DNA of 64,000 nt from Paenibacillus arenosi (GTDB lineage: Bacteria; Bacillota; Bacilli; Paenibacillales; Paenibacillaceae). Every line of letters starts with the position of its first letter. The first letter of the stretch is position 1. Positions 53,782 through 61,706 of this stretch are shown piece after piece. The notes beneath the pieces are model-generated. The model saw only the letters and a program-made list of their open reading frames with translations, did no database searches and was not told where the DNA came from. The stretch is taken from NCBI RefSeq assembly GCF_014841135.1, contig NZ_JACYTN010000003.1:248001-312000 (forward strand), in the 5' to 3' direction. Made by a program: the position numbers and the translations under genes.

Positions 53782-55203
53782 ATGAAAAAGTGGATACCAA
53801 CCGTACTTGCGGCTGCAATGGCGTTGTCATTATTGTCGGGGTGTGGAGCAAAGAAGGAGTCGGCTGACGTTGTTGTCGTTGGAGCGGGCGGTGCAGGTCT
53901 GGCGGCCGCGGTTCGTGCGCAAGAAGAAGGTGCGAATGTGATTGTGTTGGAAAAAATGCCGATTGTAGGCGGGAATACGGCGCGTGCGACAGGTGGTTTG
54001 AATGCTGCTGGGACGAAGCAGCAAATAGATAAGGGCTTTAAAGATAGTGTGGAATTATTCTATGAGGATACGATGAAAGGCGGCTATGACAAAAACAACC
54101 CAGAACTGGTCAAATTGCTCACGGAGCAAGCGAAAGATTCCGTAGAGTGGTTGGAGATGTATGGTGCGGACATGTCTGATGTTGGTCGAATGGCTGGAGC
54201 AAGCGTCAATCGTACTCACCGTCCAGCAGGAGGAGCGGCAGTAGGCTCTCATATCGCTATGGTGCTAGAGAAGACTGCCAAGGAAAAGAACATTGATGTA
54301 CGTACGCGGCATCAAATGACAGATATCGTTATCGATAAAGAAGGGGCAGTTACTGGTATAAAGGCAAAGGACAAAGAAGGCAAGGAATATATGATAAATA
54401 CAAACGCGGTTGTATTGGCATCGGGGGGATTTTCTGCGAATCAAGAGATGGTCGTCGCACATAAACCAGATCTGAAAGGCTTCGCTACAACGAATCATCC
54501 GGGAGCGACAGGGGATGCGATAACGATTGCGGAGAAGCATGGTGCGGCTCTTGTTGATATGGCTGAAATACAAACGCATCCGACTGTTGTTCCAGATAAA
54601 GGTGTAATGGTAACAGAAGCAGTTCGAGGTAATGGTGCTATTTTGGTTAATAAGAGTGGTAAGCGTTTCGTGAATGAGCTGCTAACTCGTGATGTTGTTT
54701 CCAAGGCTATTTTAGGTCAGCAGGATGGTCGTGCCTATTTATTGTTCGATAAAGGGCTTCGGGACAGCTTGAAAGCGACAGAAGAGTATTTCAATATGCA
54801 GCTCGTAACTGAAGCGGAAAGCATAGCGGCGCTAGCTGAAAAGCTGGGGGTAGAGTCTGCTGTATTGGGTAACACATTGAATTCTTACAACATAGGTGTG
54901 AAGGCAGGCACAGATGAGCAATTCCAGCGTCCCGATCTGCCGCGTGAGTTGAGCAACGGTCCGTTCTATGCGATTGAGGTAACACCTGCTGTACACCATA
55001 CTATGGGTGGGTTAAAGATTAATACAGATGCACAAGTGCTAAATAATGATGGACAAGCGATAAAGGGTCTATACGCAGCAGGTGAAGTAACAGGTGGGGT
55101 TCATGGCGGTAACCGACTTGGTGGCAATGCGTTGGCAGACATTATTACGTTCGGTAAAATCGCGGGATTGAATGCGTTCAATTATGTGAAGGTAGAGCAG
55201 TAG
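53782..55203 (+). CDS. Extracytosolic lipoprotein fumarate-reductase-type flavoprotein
   Basis: An FAD enzyme of 473 residues anchored outside the membrane: the signal peptide ends in the lipobox LLSGC. FAD site: VVVGAGGAGLAAAVRAQEEG and GGNTARATGGLNAAG. The residues that bind and reduce fumarate in FccA/FrdA enzymes are all recognisable: HPT in EIQTHPTV, the catalytic Arg in NKSGKRFVNEL, the His in HHTMGGL and the Arg in HGGNRLGGNALAD. It lacks its own FMN-binding domain, supplied instead by the next gene. Relatives include Listeria FrdA; urocanate or other reductases are alternatives. FNR-type promoter upstream. Confidence 0.88.
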   Translation: MKKWIPTVLAAAMALSLLSGCGAKKESADVVVVGAGGAGLAAAVRAQEEGANVIVLEKMPIVGGNTARATGGLNAAGTKQQIDKGFKDSVELFYEDTMKGGYDKNNPELVKLLTEQAKDSVEWLEMYGADMSDVGRMAGASVNRTHRPAGGAAVGSHIAMVLEKTAKEKNIDVRTRHQMTDIVIDKEGAVTGIKAKDKEGKEYMINTNAVVLASGGFSANQEMVVAHKPDLKGFATTNHPGATGDAITIAEKHGAALVDMAEIQTHPTVVPDKGVMVTEAVRGNGAILVNKSGKRFVNELLTRDVVSKAILGQQDGRAYLLFDKGLRDSLKATEEYFNMQLVTEAESIAALAEKLGVESAVLGNTLNSYNIGVKAGTDEQFQRPDLPRELSNGPFYAIEVTPAVHHTMGGLKINTDAQVLNNDGQAIKGLYAAGEVTGGVHGGNRLGGNALADIITFGKIAGLNAFNYVKVEQ

Positions 55204-55313
55204 TAAGCTATTACAACTATTGGCATAAAGCATCGGCACGGAATCGATTCGGGACATTCTGAGGAGCTGTCGTAATTTTGCTCTAAATATAAAGACATCA
55301 AGGGGAGATTGTG

Positions 55314-55658
55314 ATGAAGAGAAAAGCATGGATCATAACAGGGATTGCAGCTATGCTCGCATTGTCGGGCTGTGGAAACGGCGGTCTTTATAAAGATGGA
55401 GTGTATGAAGGCAAGTCACGAGGAGCAACTAGTGATATCGTTGTAGCTGTAACCGTGAAGTCGGGAAAGATTGATTCCGTTGAAGTGAAGCAGCACGAAG
55501 AGACAGCGCAGATGATCCAAGCGGTAACGGACAATACTGTTCCTGAAATTATTGAGAAGCAGGGAGCGGATGAGGTAGAAGCGCTGACAGGTGCAACGAA
55601 ATCTTCAGAAGGTGTCATCGCTGCTGTGAAGCAAGCATTGGAGCAGGCGAAGAAATAG
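55314..55658 (+). CDS. FMN-binding lipoprotein, flavinylation substrate of ApbE
   Basis: 114 residues with lipobox LSGC, so it is anchored on the outer face. The FMN_bind domain has GVYEGKSRGATSDIVVAVTV, SVEVKQHEETAQMIQAV and the flavinylation site EALTGATKSS, whose Thr in TGAT would receive FMN from ApbE. It most likely passes electrons to the adjacent flavoprotein lipoprotein. ATG at 55314 has AAGGGGAG six bases upstream. The two genes are 110 bases apart and probably cotranscribed. A hairpin ends the unit at 55691-55746. Confidence 0.88.
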   Translation: MKRKAWIITGIAAMLALSGCGNGGLYKDGVYEGKSRGATSDIVVAVTVKSGKIDSVEVKQHEETAQMIQAVTDNTVPEIIEKQGADEVEALTGATKSSEGVIAAVKQALEQAKK

Positions 55659-55690
55659 GGAGTCTGCTATAGAACACTTACCAACAGGAA

Positions 55691-55746
55691 AAGAGACGAC
55701 TTTCGATCCAATGTAGGAGTAGAAATGCCGTCTCTTCTCATGTTGA
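55691..55746 (+). terminator. Weak terminator after the FMN-binding gene
   Basis: AAGAGACG pairs with CGTCTCTT across a 40-base loop; only a short T-containing tail follows. Confidence 0.5.
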
Positions 55747-55803
55747 ATGTAAGTATATCTACAGCAACGCTTGTATATTAGATTGAAGGAGGAACCTTAC
55801 AGA

Positions 55804-56772
55804 TCATTTTGTGTGAAGAGGCTTCAGCTTTGCTTCAATTTCTTCACGTTGTGGCTCTAAAAATGGTGGTAAGGCTAGGGTCTCACCTAGATGCTCCATA
55901 TCTTCGTCGGTGTCGAAACCAGGTCCATCTGTGGCTAGTTCATACAAAATACCGTTTGGTTCACGGAAATAAAGCGAACGGAAGTAGAAACGGTCTACAA
56001 AGCCTGAGCTTGGCAGGTTGTGCTGCTCAATATGATTAACCCATTGATGCATTTCCTCTTCATTATCGACACGGAAGGCGACGTGGTGCACAGCACCGCG
56101 ACCTGGACGAGACATTGGCAGATCATTGCGTTCTTCGATATGAACTTCAGCGCCCGTTCCGCCTTCGCCTGTTTCAAGGATAATAATATCTGGCTGGCCA
56201 TCGAACCAAGATGGGTAGGACGATTTTGGACGGAAGCCCATAACAGATGTTAGTACGTTAATCGTTGATGAAGCTTTGCGAACAGTTAGTTTGATTGGAC
56301 CCAGTCCAATGATTCCATATTGTGATGGGATGTCACTATGCGTCCAAGCTGTTCCGCCCGCAACACCGCTGTTATGCTCATCGGAGACAAGAATCAGCTT
56401 GGTGCCTTCAAAGTCAGTAAAAGATAGTGAGTTGCGCCCCGTACGGTCTGTAATTTCACCATGCGGTACTTTGAGTGTTTCGAAACGCTGTTTCCAAAAC
56501 AATAACGCTTCGTCTGAAGCAACTCGCAAAGAAGTAGCCGAAACACTGTTAATGCCGTATTGTTGGCCAACTGCCATCGGGATTTCGAAAAATGTAATCT
56601 CTGTTCCAGGGTTGCCCTCAGCATCAGCGTAAAACAAATGATACATCGATGTATCATCTTGGTTAACCGTCTTCTTCACAAGACGCATGCCTAGTATATC
56701 GGTATAGAATGCCAAGTTCTTCTCGGCATTTGCAGTTAGTAACGAAACGTGGTGAATCCCTTTCAATTCCAT
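55804..56772 (-). CDS. MhqO-like ring-cleaving dioxygenase (glyoxalase fold)
   Basis: 322 residues with two vicinal oxygen chelate modules: GIHHVSLLTANAEKNLAFYT at the N-terminus and GAVHHVAFRVDNEEEMHQWV in the second half, with metal ligands His and Glu in FREPNGILYELATDG. Similar Bacillus enzymes (MhqA/E/O) act on hydroquinone- and catechol-type compounds. GGAGG lies before the ATG at 56772. A palindrome resembling the MhqR operator lies 45 bases upstream, which supports control by a quinone-sensing regulator. It separates the flavoprotein genes from the dicarboxylate carrier. Confidence 0.85.
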   Translation of the reverse strand: MELKGIHHVSLLTANAEKNLAFYTDILGMRLVKKTVNQDDTSMYHLFYADAEGNPGTEITFFEIPMAVGQQYGINSVSATSLRVASDEALLFWKQRFETLKVPHGEITDRTGRNSLSFTDFEGTKLILVSDEHNSGVAGGTAWTHSDIPSQYGIIGLGPIKLTVRKASSTINVLTSVMGFRPKSSYPSWFDGQPDIIILETGEGGTGAEVHIEERNDLPMSRPGRGAVHHVAFRVDNEEEMHQWVNHIEQHNLPSSGFVDRFYFRSLYFREPNGILYELATDGPGFDTDEDMEHLGETLALPPFLEPQREEIEAKLKPLHTK

Positions 56773-56816
56773 GGTGGGAGCCTCCTCTAGGGTGGTGAGT
56801 TATATCTCGATCTTAA

Positions 56817-56836
56817 TTATCTTGAATTAAAGATAA
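56817..56836 (-). promoter_or_regulatory. MhqR-like operator
   Basis: TTATCTTGAATTAAAGATAA, arms of seven bases around a six-base centre, about 45 bases upstream of the ring-cleaving dioxygenase. It resembles the MhqR site TATCTCGAATTCGAGATA as I recall it. Confidence 0.5.
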
Positions 56837-56879
56837 TATAAATTGATAATGATGTCAAGCCGATAGGGTCTTTCCATTA

Positions 56880-56925
56880 TAAAAAGACGCAAGTCGTCTC
56901 CAGTGATGATGGAGGTACCTGCGTC
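56880..56925 (-). terminator. Terminator after the dicarboxylate carrier
   Basis: On the minus strand GACGCAGGT pairs with the complementary ACTTGCGTC region, with an inner CCATC/GG stem, followed by five T. Confidence 0.78.
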
Positions 56926-56950
56926 GTTATGCTTTACTTATCGTATGCTT

Positions 56951-58291
56951 CTATAAGAAAATTTTCGTTAAGCCAAAGCCCACGGCAACCGAAACAATCG
57001 TCGCCACTAAACCCGGAACCATAAAGCTGTGGTTCAGTAAATAGCGACCAATTCGCGTTGTGCCTGTGCGGTCAAAGTTAATCGCCGCGATAACCGTCGG
57101 ATAGTTCGGCAAGAAGAAGTAGCCGTTAACCGATGGGAACATCGCAATCAAGGCTGGTGCTGGCATGCCTAAGGCGATACCGAGCGGCATCAAACCACGC
57201 ACCGTTGCTGCCTGCGAGCTGAGCAGGATCGACATAAAGAACAAAGCAACGGCAAACATCCATGGTGCAGCCGTAACGGTATCCTTAATTGCGGCATCGA
57301 TAATCTCCATATTGCCACGGAAGAATGTATCCCCGAGCCACGCAATACCGAAAATGCTGATGACAGCCTGCATCCCTGCACTGAAAATATTGCTCTTCAC
57401 TACTCGTTCTGCTGGAGCGCGCGATACGAGCAAAATCATACCGCCGACCGACAACATGACGATTTCAACCACTTGCGGCATACCGAGTGTTTTCATGACG
57501 CCTTCTGCATCCATATAGGAGGGGCGAAGATCCGGGAAAGAGCCGAACAACACGACAGCAATAACGCCAATTAGGAAAATAAATACGGATGCAACCGCTC
57601 CGCGCGGCAACTGACCATCATCGCTGGTAGCGGAGCCAGAACGATCTGCTTCGCCAATCGGGGGCACCGTTCCTGCTTCCACACGGCGCTGGAACTCTTC
57701 ATCTTCCGCAAGGGGCTTGCCGTAACGGTTCATCACCAGTGCGGATGCGATACAGCCAATAATCGTAGCTGGAATGCTAATAAGCAAAATGTTCGGCAGC
57801 GTATAGCCCTGCGGCGCCAATAGCGCTAATAGCGCGACGGTAGCAGCCGAGATCGGGCTTGCCGTTATCGCTTGCTGCGATGCGATGACTGCGACGGACA
57901 TCGGACGCTCAGGGCGCACGCCGGATTGGCGCGCTACCTCCGCGATAACGGGCATAACCGAGTAAGCAACATGTCCGGTTCCTGCACATAGCGTGAACAA
58001 GTATGTAACGACAGGCGCCATAAATGTAATGTGATGCGGATTGCGGCGCAGCGCTCGTTCTGCTATTTTGACGAGCACATCCATACCGCCTGCCGCTTGC
58101 ATCGTAGCGGTCGCTGTTACGACTGCCGCGATCATCAGGATGACATCAATTGGCGGATCGGAAGGGACGAGCCCAAAGCCGAACGTAAGGATAGCAAGTC
58201 CAAGCCCGCCCATAACGCCAAGACCTATTCCTCCAAGTCTTGATCCAAAATAAATGGCAAGCAAGACGATAATTAATTGCAATAGAAACAT
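56951..58291 (-). CDS. Anaerobic C4-dicarboxylate transporter, DcuA/DcuB type
   Basis: An inner-membrane fumarate/succinate exchanger of 446 residues with about ten to twelve helices. Family segments are YFGSRLGGIGLGVMGGLGLA, FTLCAGTGHVAYSVMPVIAE, VAVIASQQAITASPISAATV and NGYFFLPNYPTVIAAINFDR. A charged cytosolic loop (about 205-245) is poorly conserved. AAGGAG lies nine bases before the ATG. It fits the fumarate-reductase locus, supplying or exchanging dicarboxylates, although the reductase is outside the cell. It follows apbE in the same direction across a hairpin. Confidence 0.9.
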   Translation of the reverse strand: MFLLQLIIVLLAIYFGSRLGGIGLGVMGGLGLAILTFGFGLVPSDPPIDVILMIAAVVTATATMQAAGGMDVLVKIAERALRRNPHHITFMAPVVTYLFTLCAGTGHVAYSVMPVIAEVARQSGVRPERPMSVAVIASQQAITASPISAATVALLALLAPQGYTLPNILLISIPATIIGCIASALVMNRYGKPLAEDEEFQRRVEAGTVPPIGEADRSGSATSDDGQLPRGAVASVFIFLIGVIAVVLFGSFPDLRPSYMDAEGVMKTLGMPQVVEIVMLSVGGMILLVSRAPAERVVKSNIFSAGMQAVISIFGIAWLGDTFFRGNMEIIDAAIKDTVTAAPWMFAVALFFMSILLSSQAATVRGLMPLGIALGMPAPALIAMFPSVNGYFFLPNYPTVIAAINFDRTGTTRIGRYLLNHSFMVPGLVATIVSVAVGFGLTKIFL

Positions 58292-58408
58292 ATAACGTAG
58301 CTCCTTCCTTTCTGTTGAACAAAGCTGATACTAGCGCTGGATAGAGCGTGCTACATGCATTCGTTTCTTACAGTGGCCTTTCTCTTACCTACAGCTGTAT
58401 ATAGATAA

Positions 58409-58472
58409 AGACCCGCCATAGAAAAGACGTAACAGGTCCGTTTGACCGGTCAGCCTTTTCTATGGCGGGTCT
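58409..58472 (-). promoter_or_regulatory. 18-bp perfect stem between apbE and the Dcu gene
   Basis: AGACCCGCCATAGAAAAG pairs with CTTTTCTATGGCGGGTCT across a 28-base loop with a TGACCGGTCA palindrome. On the minus strand only a short TCTTTATCT tail follows, so it may be a terminator for apbE or a leader structure of the downstream gene. Confidence 0.6.
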
Positions 58473-58567
58473 AGTCTGTGTCGAACTCGAACTTCTTGCT
58501 GAAAATGTTCATTCATGGCATTCAGTCAGCGTACGTAAAGGGATTGCATTGTCTGATACTGAAAACC

Positions 58568-59653
58568 TTACTTTTTGAACTCATATTTATATTGATCATC
58601 CGTCAGGGTGAAAAAGCTTGGAATGCCTGACGTGGTGTATACTTGCTTGTCTTCTGTTATAAAAATAGCTTCGGCATTCGGTTTCGCTTCAATGAAGGCA
58701 ATTCCTTCTTCAACACCAAGCGCAAAGGCAGAGGTAGAGAGCGCATCTGCATCAGTAGAGCGATCCGTTACAATAGTAACACTATTAAGATTGCTCTTGG
58801 CAGGGTAGCCTGTCTTTGGATCGAGAATATGATGATAGTATTGCCCATTATGCTCCAAATAACGTTCATACACGCCGGAGGTCACAATGGTGCGATCCTT
58901 TATTTTCATCATGCCGATCTGATTGCCTCGTGTCTCATTCGGATCTTGAACGCCAATCGTCCAGTCGAGTCCGCCTGGCTTGGCACCAACCGCATAAATG
59001 TTGCCGCCCAAATCAATAATCGCGCTTTTTACGCCTTGCTCACGAACATAGTCGGCAATAGCGTCAGCTGCGTATCCTTTGCCGATACCGCCCAAGTCGA
59101 GCTCCATGCCCGGCTTCGCCAAGGCTACCGTCTTCTTGGCTGTATCGAGTGCCACTTTGTCATAGCCAACTAGCTTGAGTGCTTCATCGATTTCAGCTTG
59201 AGCTGGTACACGGGCTTGTTCCGTACCGATCCCCCATAAACTAACGAGTGGTCCTATCGTTGGATCAAAGCGTCCATTCGTTTTCTTGGCATAGTCCAGT
59301 GCCTTTTCGATAACGATGAACGTTTCATCTGAAACTTGATAAGGGCCTTTGCCAGCATGGGCGTTCAGCTTGTACAGCTCACTTGTTTCCAGTGTGCGGC
59401 TCATCTTGCTTTCGATGTCTTTCATAATGTTCAAAATATGTTCAAAATGTTGCTCGTAAGCAGGATCATCGTACAATTTCACCGTAACCATGGTATCAAA
59501 TATAAAATAGGACTTGGATTGAATCGTTGGCTGCTGCGCCTGTTTAGAATCGGATGATTGTGAATCACATCCTACTGCCAACATAGCAATGGATAGCGCC
59601 ACTGCAACAATGTAAGCCCAAGGTGGAAGTTTCATCGAGCGTATTCCTCTCAT
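58568..59653 (-). CDS. apbE: FAD:protein FMN transferase (ApbE), lipoprotein
   Basis: Attaches FMN covalently to a Thr of exported proteins on the outer side of the membrane; 361 residues, lipobox AVGC. The FAD-binding residues lie in FIFDTMVTVKLYDDPA, GRFDPTIGPLVSLWGIG, KPGMELDLGGIGKGYAAD and SGVYERYLEHNGQYYHHILD, as in characterised ApbE. Two FMN-binding domain targets or partners are in the window: the TGAT lipoprotein at 55314 and possibly the NusG-II operon products. GGAGGG is six bases before the ATG. An extended -10 promoter (TG-A-TATAAT, 59719-59724 minus) lies upstream. Confidence 0.94.
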   Translation of the reverse strand: MRGIRSMKLPPWAYIVAVALSIAMLAVGCDSQSSDSKQAQQPTIQSKSYFIFDTMVTVKLYDDPAYEQHFEHILNIMKDIESKMSRTLETSELYKLNAHAGKGPYQVSDETFIVIEKALDYAKKTNGRFDPTIGPLVSLWGIGTEQARVPAQAEIDEALKLVGYDKVALDTAKKTVALAKPGMELDLGGIGKGYAADAIADYVREQGVKSAIIDLGGNIYAVGAKPGGLDWTIGVQDPNETRGNQIGMMKIKDRTIVTSGVYERYLEHNGQYYHHILDPKTGYPAKSNLNSVTIVTDRSTDADALSTSAFALGVEEGIAFIEAKPNAEAIFITEDKQVYTTSGIPSFFTLTDDQYKYEFKK

Positions 59654-59718
59654 AGTTGTCCCTCCGTAATCTGTCCATAGGTTAAGGCTTGTACGATCTG
59701 CCTGTCTTTTAGCACAAC

Positions 59719-59851
59719 ATTATATCAGAATGAAGATGTATTGCCTAGGAAGTTTGTCACAAAAAAACAGCCAAAATCCCGCTGTATAAGGGTTTTTCTG
59801 GCATCTATCCAAGCTGTCAACATTGAACGAAAAATGAGGTGGCAGTATAAT
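59719..59851. promoter_or_regulatory. Divergent promoters of apbE and the NusG-II operon
   Basis: Minus strand: TGATATAAT with the -10 at 59724-59719 gives an apbE start near 59712. Plus strand: TTGAAC (59823-59828), 17 bases, TATAAT (59846-59851) gives a start near 59858. An imperfect hairpin with seven T on the minus strand lies between (59761-59803). Confidence 0.65.
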
Positions 59852-59918
59852 AATATTGAAATTTATAATCATTAAAATTTTATAGATTGTTACTTAATAA
59901 CTTAAGGAGATGCTAGGT

Positions 59919-60311
59919 ATGAAGCGCGGGGATGTAGTATTAATCTGCCTCGTCATTGTGGCTGCTCTTGCATTCTTTATTCCTAAGTGGTTGATTCAGA
60001 ACTCAAGTGAAAATAATCACAATAATACAATGACAGCAGAGATTACGGTCGATGGCAAGCTGTTTAAGACAGTGACGCTAACCGAAGAAGAGCAAATGAT
60101 TACAGTGCCGACTGATCACGGTACAAATATTTTGAAAGTTCATAATTATGGCATCGAAATGATTGAGGCGGATTGTCCTGATCAAGTGTGCTTGTCCTTT
60201 GGCTTTGTGAATCGCAAAGGAGATACCATTGTTTGTCTGCCGCATCGCGTGCTTGTGGAACTGAAAACGGATCAAGCAGAGGAGAGTGAACTAGATGCGG
60301 TTGTCAGCTAA
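59919..60311 (+). CDS. NusG domain II membrane protein
   Basis: 130 residues: one N-terminal helix (VVLICLVIVAALAFFIPKWL) and an extracytosolic NusG-II beta domain. Cysteines in DCPDQVCLSFGF and DTIVCLPHRVLVEL are typical of the family. Family relatives lie beside ApbE, FMN-binding domains and Gx transporter proteins in extracellular electron-transfer loci. AAGGAG lies nine bases before the ATG at 59919; an in-frame ATG at 59910 follows the site too closely. First gene of a five-gene operon; it overlaps the next by 17 bases. Confidence 0.85.
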   Translation: MKRGDVVLICLVIVAALAFFIPKWLIQNSSENNHNNTMTAEITVDGKLFKTVTLTEEEQMITVPTDHGTNILKVHNYGIEMIEADCPDQVCLSFGFVNRKGDTIVCLPHRVLVELKTDQAEESELDAVVS

Positions 60312-60867
60312 TGATTCCTCGGTCTCTTCATCGCTTAAGTTAAGGAAGACGGTCATCATTGCCATATTTGCGGCAGTAGCTGCTGTATTGGGATTGGTAG
60401 AAGCGATGCTCCCGACACAAATGTTTATGATGATTCCGGGTGCCAAGCTAGGTCTAGCTAATATTATGGTGTTAACATGCTTATGCTTCCTGTCTTGGCG
60501 AGATTCGCTGGCGCTAGTTATATTGAAAGCGTTAATTATGACTTTGATATACGGCGCGTTCTCGGCATTTTTATTTAGCTTTCTAGGAGCGCTGTTTAGC
60601 TTCATTGTTATGTACGGTCTTATCCGAGTCGGGCGAGGTCGTCTCAGTCTCATCGGGATTAGTGTAATGGGGGGCGTAGCGCATAATGTGGGGCAATTAA
60701 CGGCGGCTTATCTTGTTTTTCAAACAACAAAGATCTATTACTATCTTCCAGCTTTAATGCTGCTCGGAATTGTGACCGGTATCTTTATTGGAATCGCTGT
60801 GAAATACGTGGTTGCCTCACTTTCCAAGCTATCGTTGTTTGAACCATTTGCACCAGAATTGCAGTAA
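60295..60867 (+). CDS. Gx transporter family membrane protein
   Basis: 190 residues, about six helices, an S-component-like membrane protein of the Gx transporter (formerly heptaprenyl diphosphate synthase component I) family. FAAVAAVLGLVEAMLPTQMF, IPGAKLGLANIMVLTCLCF and GISVMGGVAHNVGQLTAAYL are its hallmarks. Followed at once by EcfA1, EcfA2 and EcfT, so it probably works as the substrate-binding subunit of that ECF transporter. Flavin precursors or an electron-transfer quinone part are plausible substrates. GAGGAG lies ten bases upstream. Confidence 0.88.
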   Translation: MRLSANDSSVSSSLKLRKTVIIAIFAAVAAVLGLVEAMLPTQMFMMIPGAKLGLANIMVLTCLCFLSWRDSLALVILKALIMTLIYGAFSAFLFSFLGALFSFIVMYGLIRVGRGRLSLIGISVMGGVAHNVGQLTAAYLVFQTTKIYYYLPALMLLGIVTGIFIGIAVKYVVASLSKLSLFEPFAPELQ

Positions 60868-60872
60868 AGGCG

Positions 60873-61706
60873 GTGGCAACTATTATACGATTCAATCAAG
60901 TAGGTTTCCAGTATCCGAAGGGAGAGCCGATGTTCGCAGACTTGTCCTTTCATATCGAACAGGGACAGTGGGTAACGATTGTAGGTCCGAATGGTTCTGG
61001 CAAATCGACATTGACGAAGCTGATGAATGGCTTGCTAGCGCCGCAGTCAGGCACGATTCAGATCGGCGGTGTAACGCTTGATAGTCATACGGTTAGCGAT
61101 ATACGTGGACTTGTCGGCTACTTATTTCAAAACCCAGATAATCAGTTTATAGCAGCTACGGTGCAAGATGATATGGCATTTGGAATGGAGAACCGCTGTT
61201 TGCCGCGAGCAGAAATGCAGCAGAGGATCGATCAGGTGTCGGTTGAGCTGGGCATTCAAGATTGGCTGCATCGCCATCCATCTTCCTTGTCTGGGGGACA
61301 GAAACAGCGCGTTGCGCTTGCTGGGCTGCTCGTGCTTGATCCGGAAGTCATGATTTGGGATGAGGCAACGTCGATGTTAGATGAGCAGGCAAGGCGAGAG
61401 TGTATGACTCATATACGGCAATTGCGTGCAGGACGAGGGTTTACCATCGTATCAGTGACACATGATGCGGAAGAAATAATGGCATCGGATCGTGTGTTGG
61501 TCGTAAAGGGCGGCCAACTGGCAGCTGATTTGTCACCGATGGAGCTGTTCGCACGGGAAGAGCTGATGGAGGAATGCCGCCTACGTCCGCCATTTGCTGT
61601 GGAGTTATCGCTAGAGCTTAGGCGTCGTGGTATTGAAATGGATATATGCCGAGATGAAGAAGAGTTGGTGAATGCATTATGGCCATCGTGTCCAGTGAAA
61701 AATTAA
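60873..61706 (+). CDS. ecfA1: ECF transporter ATPase EcfA1
   Basis: 277 residues. Walker A GPNGSGKST (38-46), Q-loop LFQNPDNQFI, signature LSGGQKQRVALAG and Walker B MIWDEATSMLD are intact; the DEATSMLD variant is usual in EcfA1. The GTG start at 60873 follows AAAGG by two bases. It overlaps ecfA2 by 28 bases. With EcfA2 it energises the membrane pair EcfT and the Gx protein. Confidence 0.92.
   Translation: MATIIRFNQVGFQYPKGEPMFADLSFHIEQGQWVTIVGPNGSGKSTLTKLMNGLLAPQSGTIQIGGVTLDSHTVSDIRGLVGYLFQNPDNQFIAATVQDDMAFGMENRCLPRAEMQQRIDQVSVELGIQDWLHRHPSSLSGGQKQRVALAGLLVLDPEVMIWDEATSMLDEQARRECMTHIRQLRAGRGFTIVSVTHDAEEIMASDRVLVVKGGQLAADLSPMELFAREELMEECRLRPPFAVELSLELRRRGIEMDICRDEEELVNALWPSCPVKN

Noticed and set aside
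60003-60020. The word TCAAGTGAAAATAATCAC, identical to one at 53669-53686
   Set aside because: At 60003 it lies inside the coding region of the NusG-II protein (SSENNH), so it is probably a coincidence.
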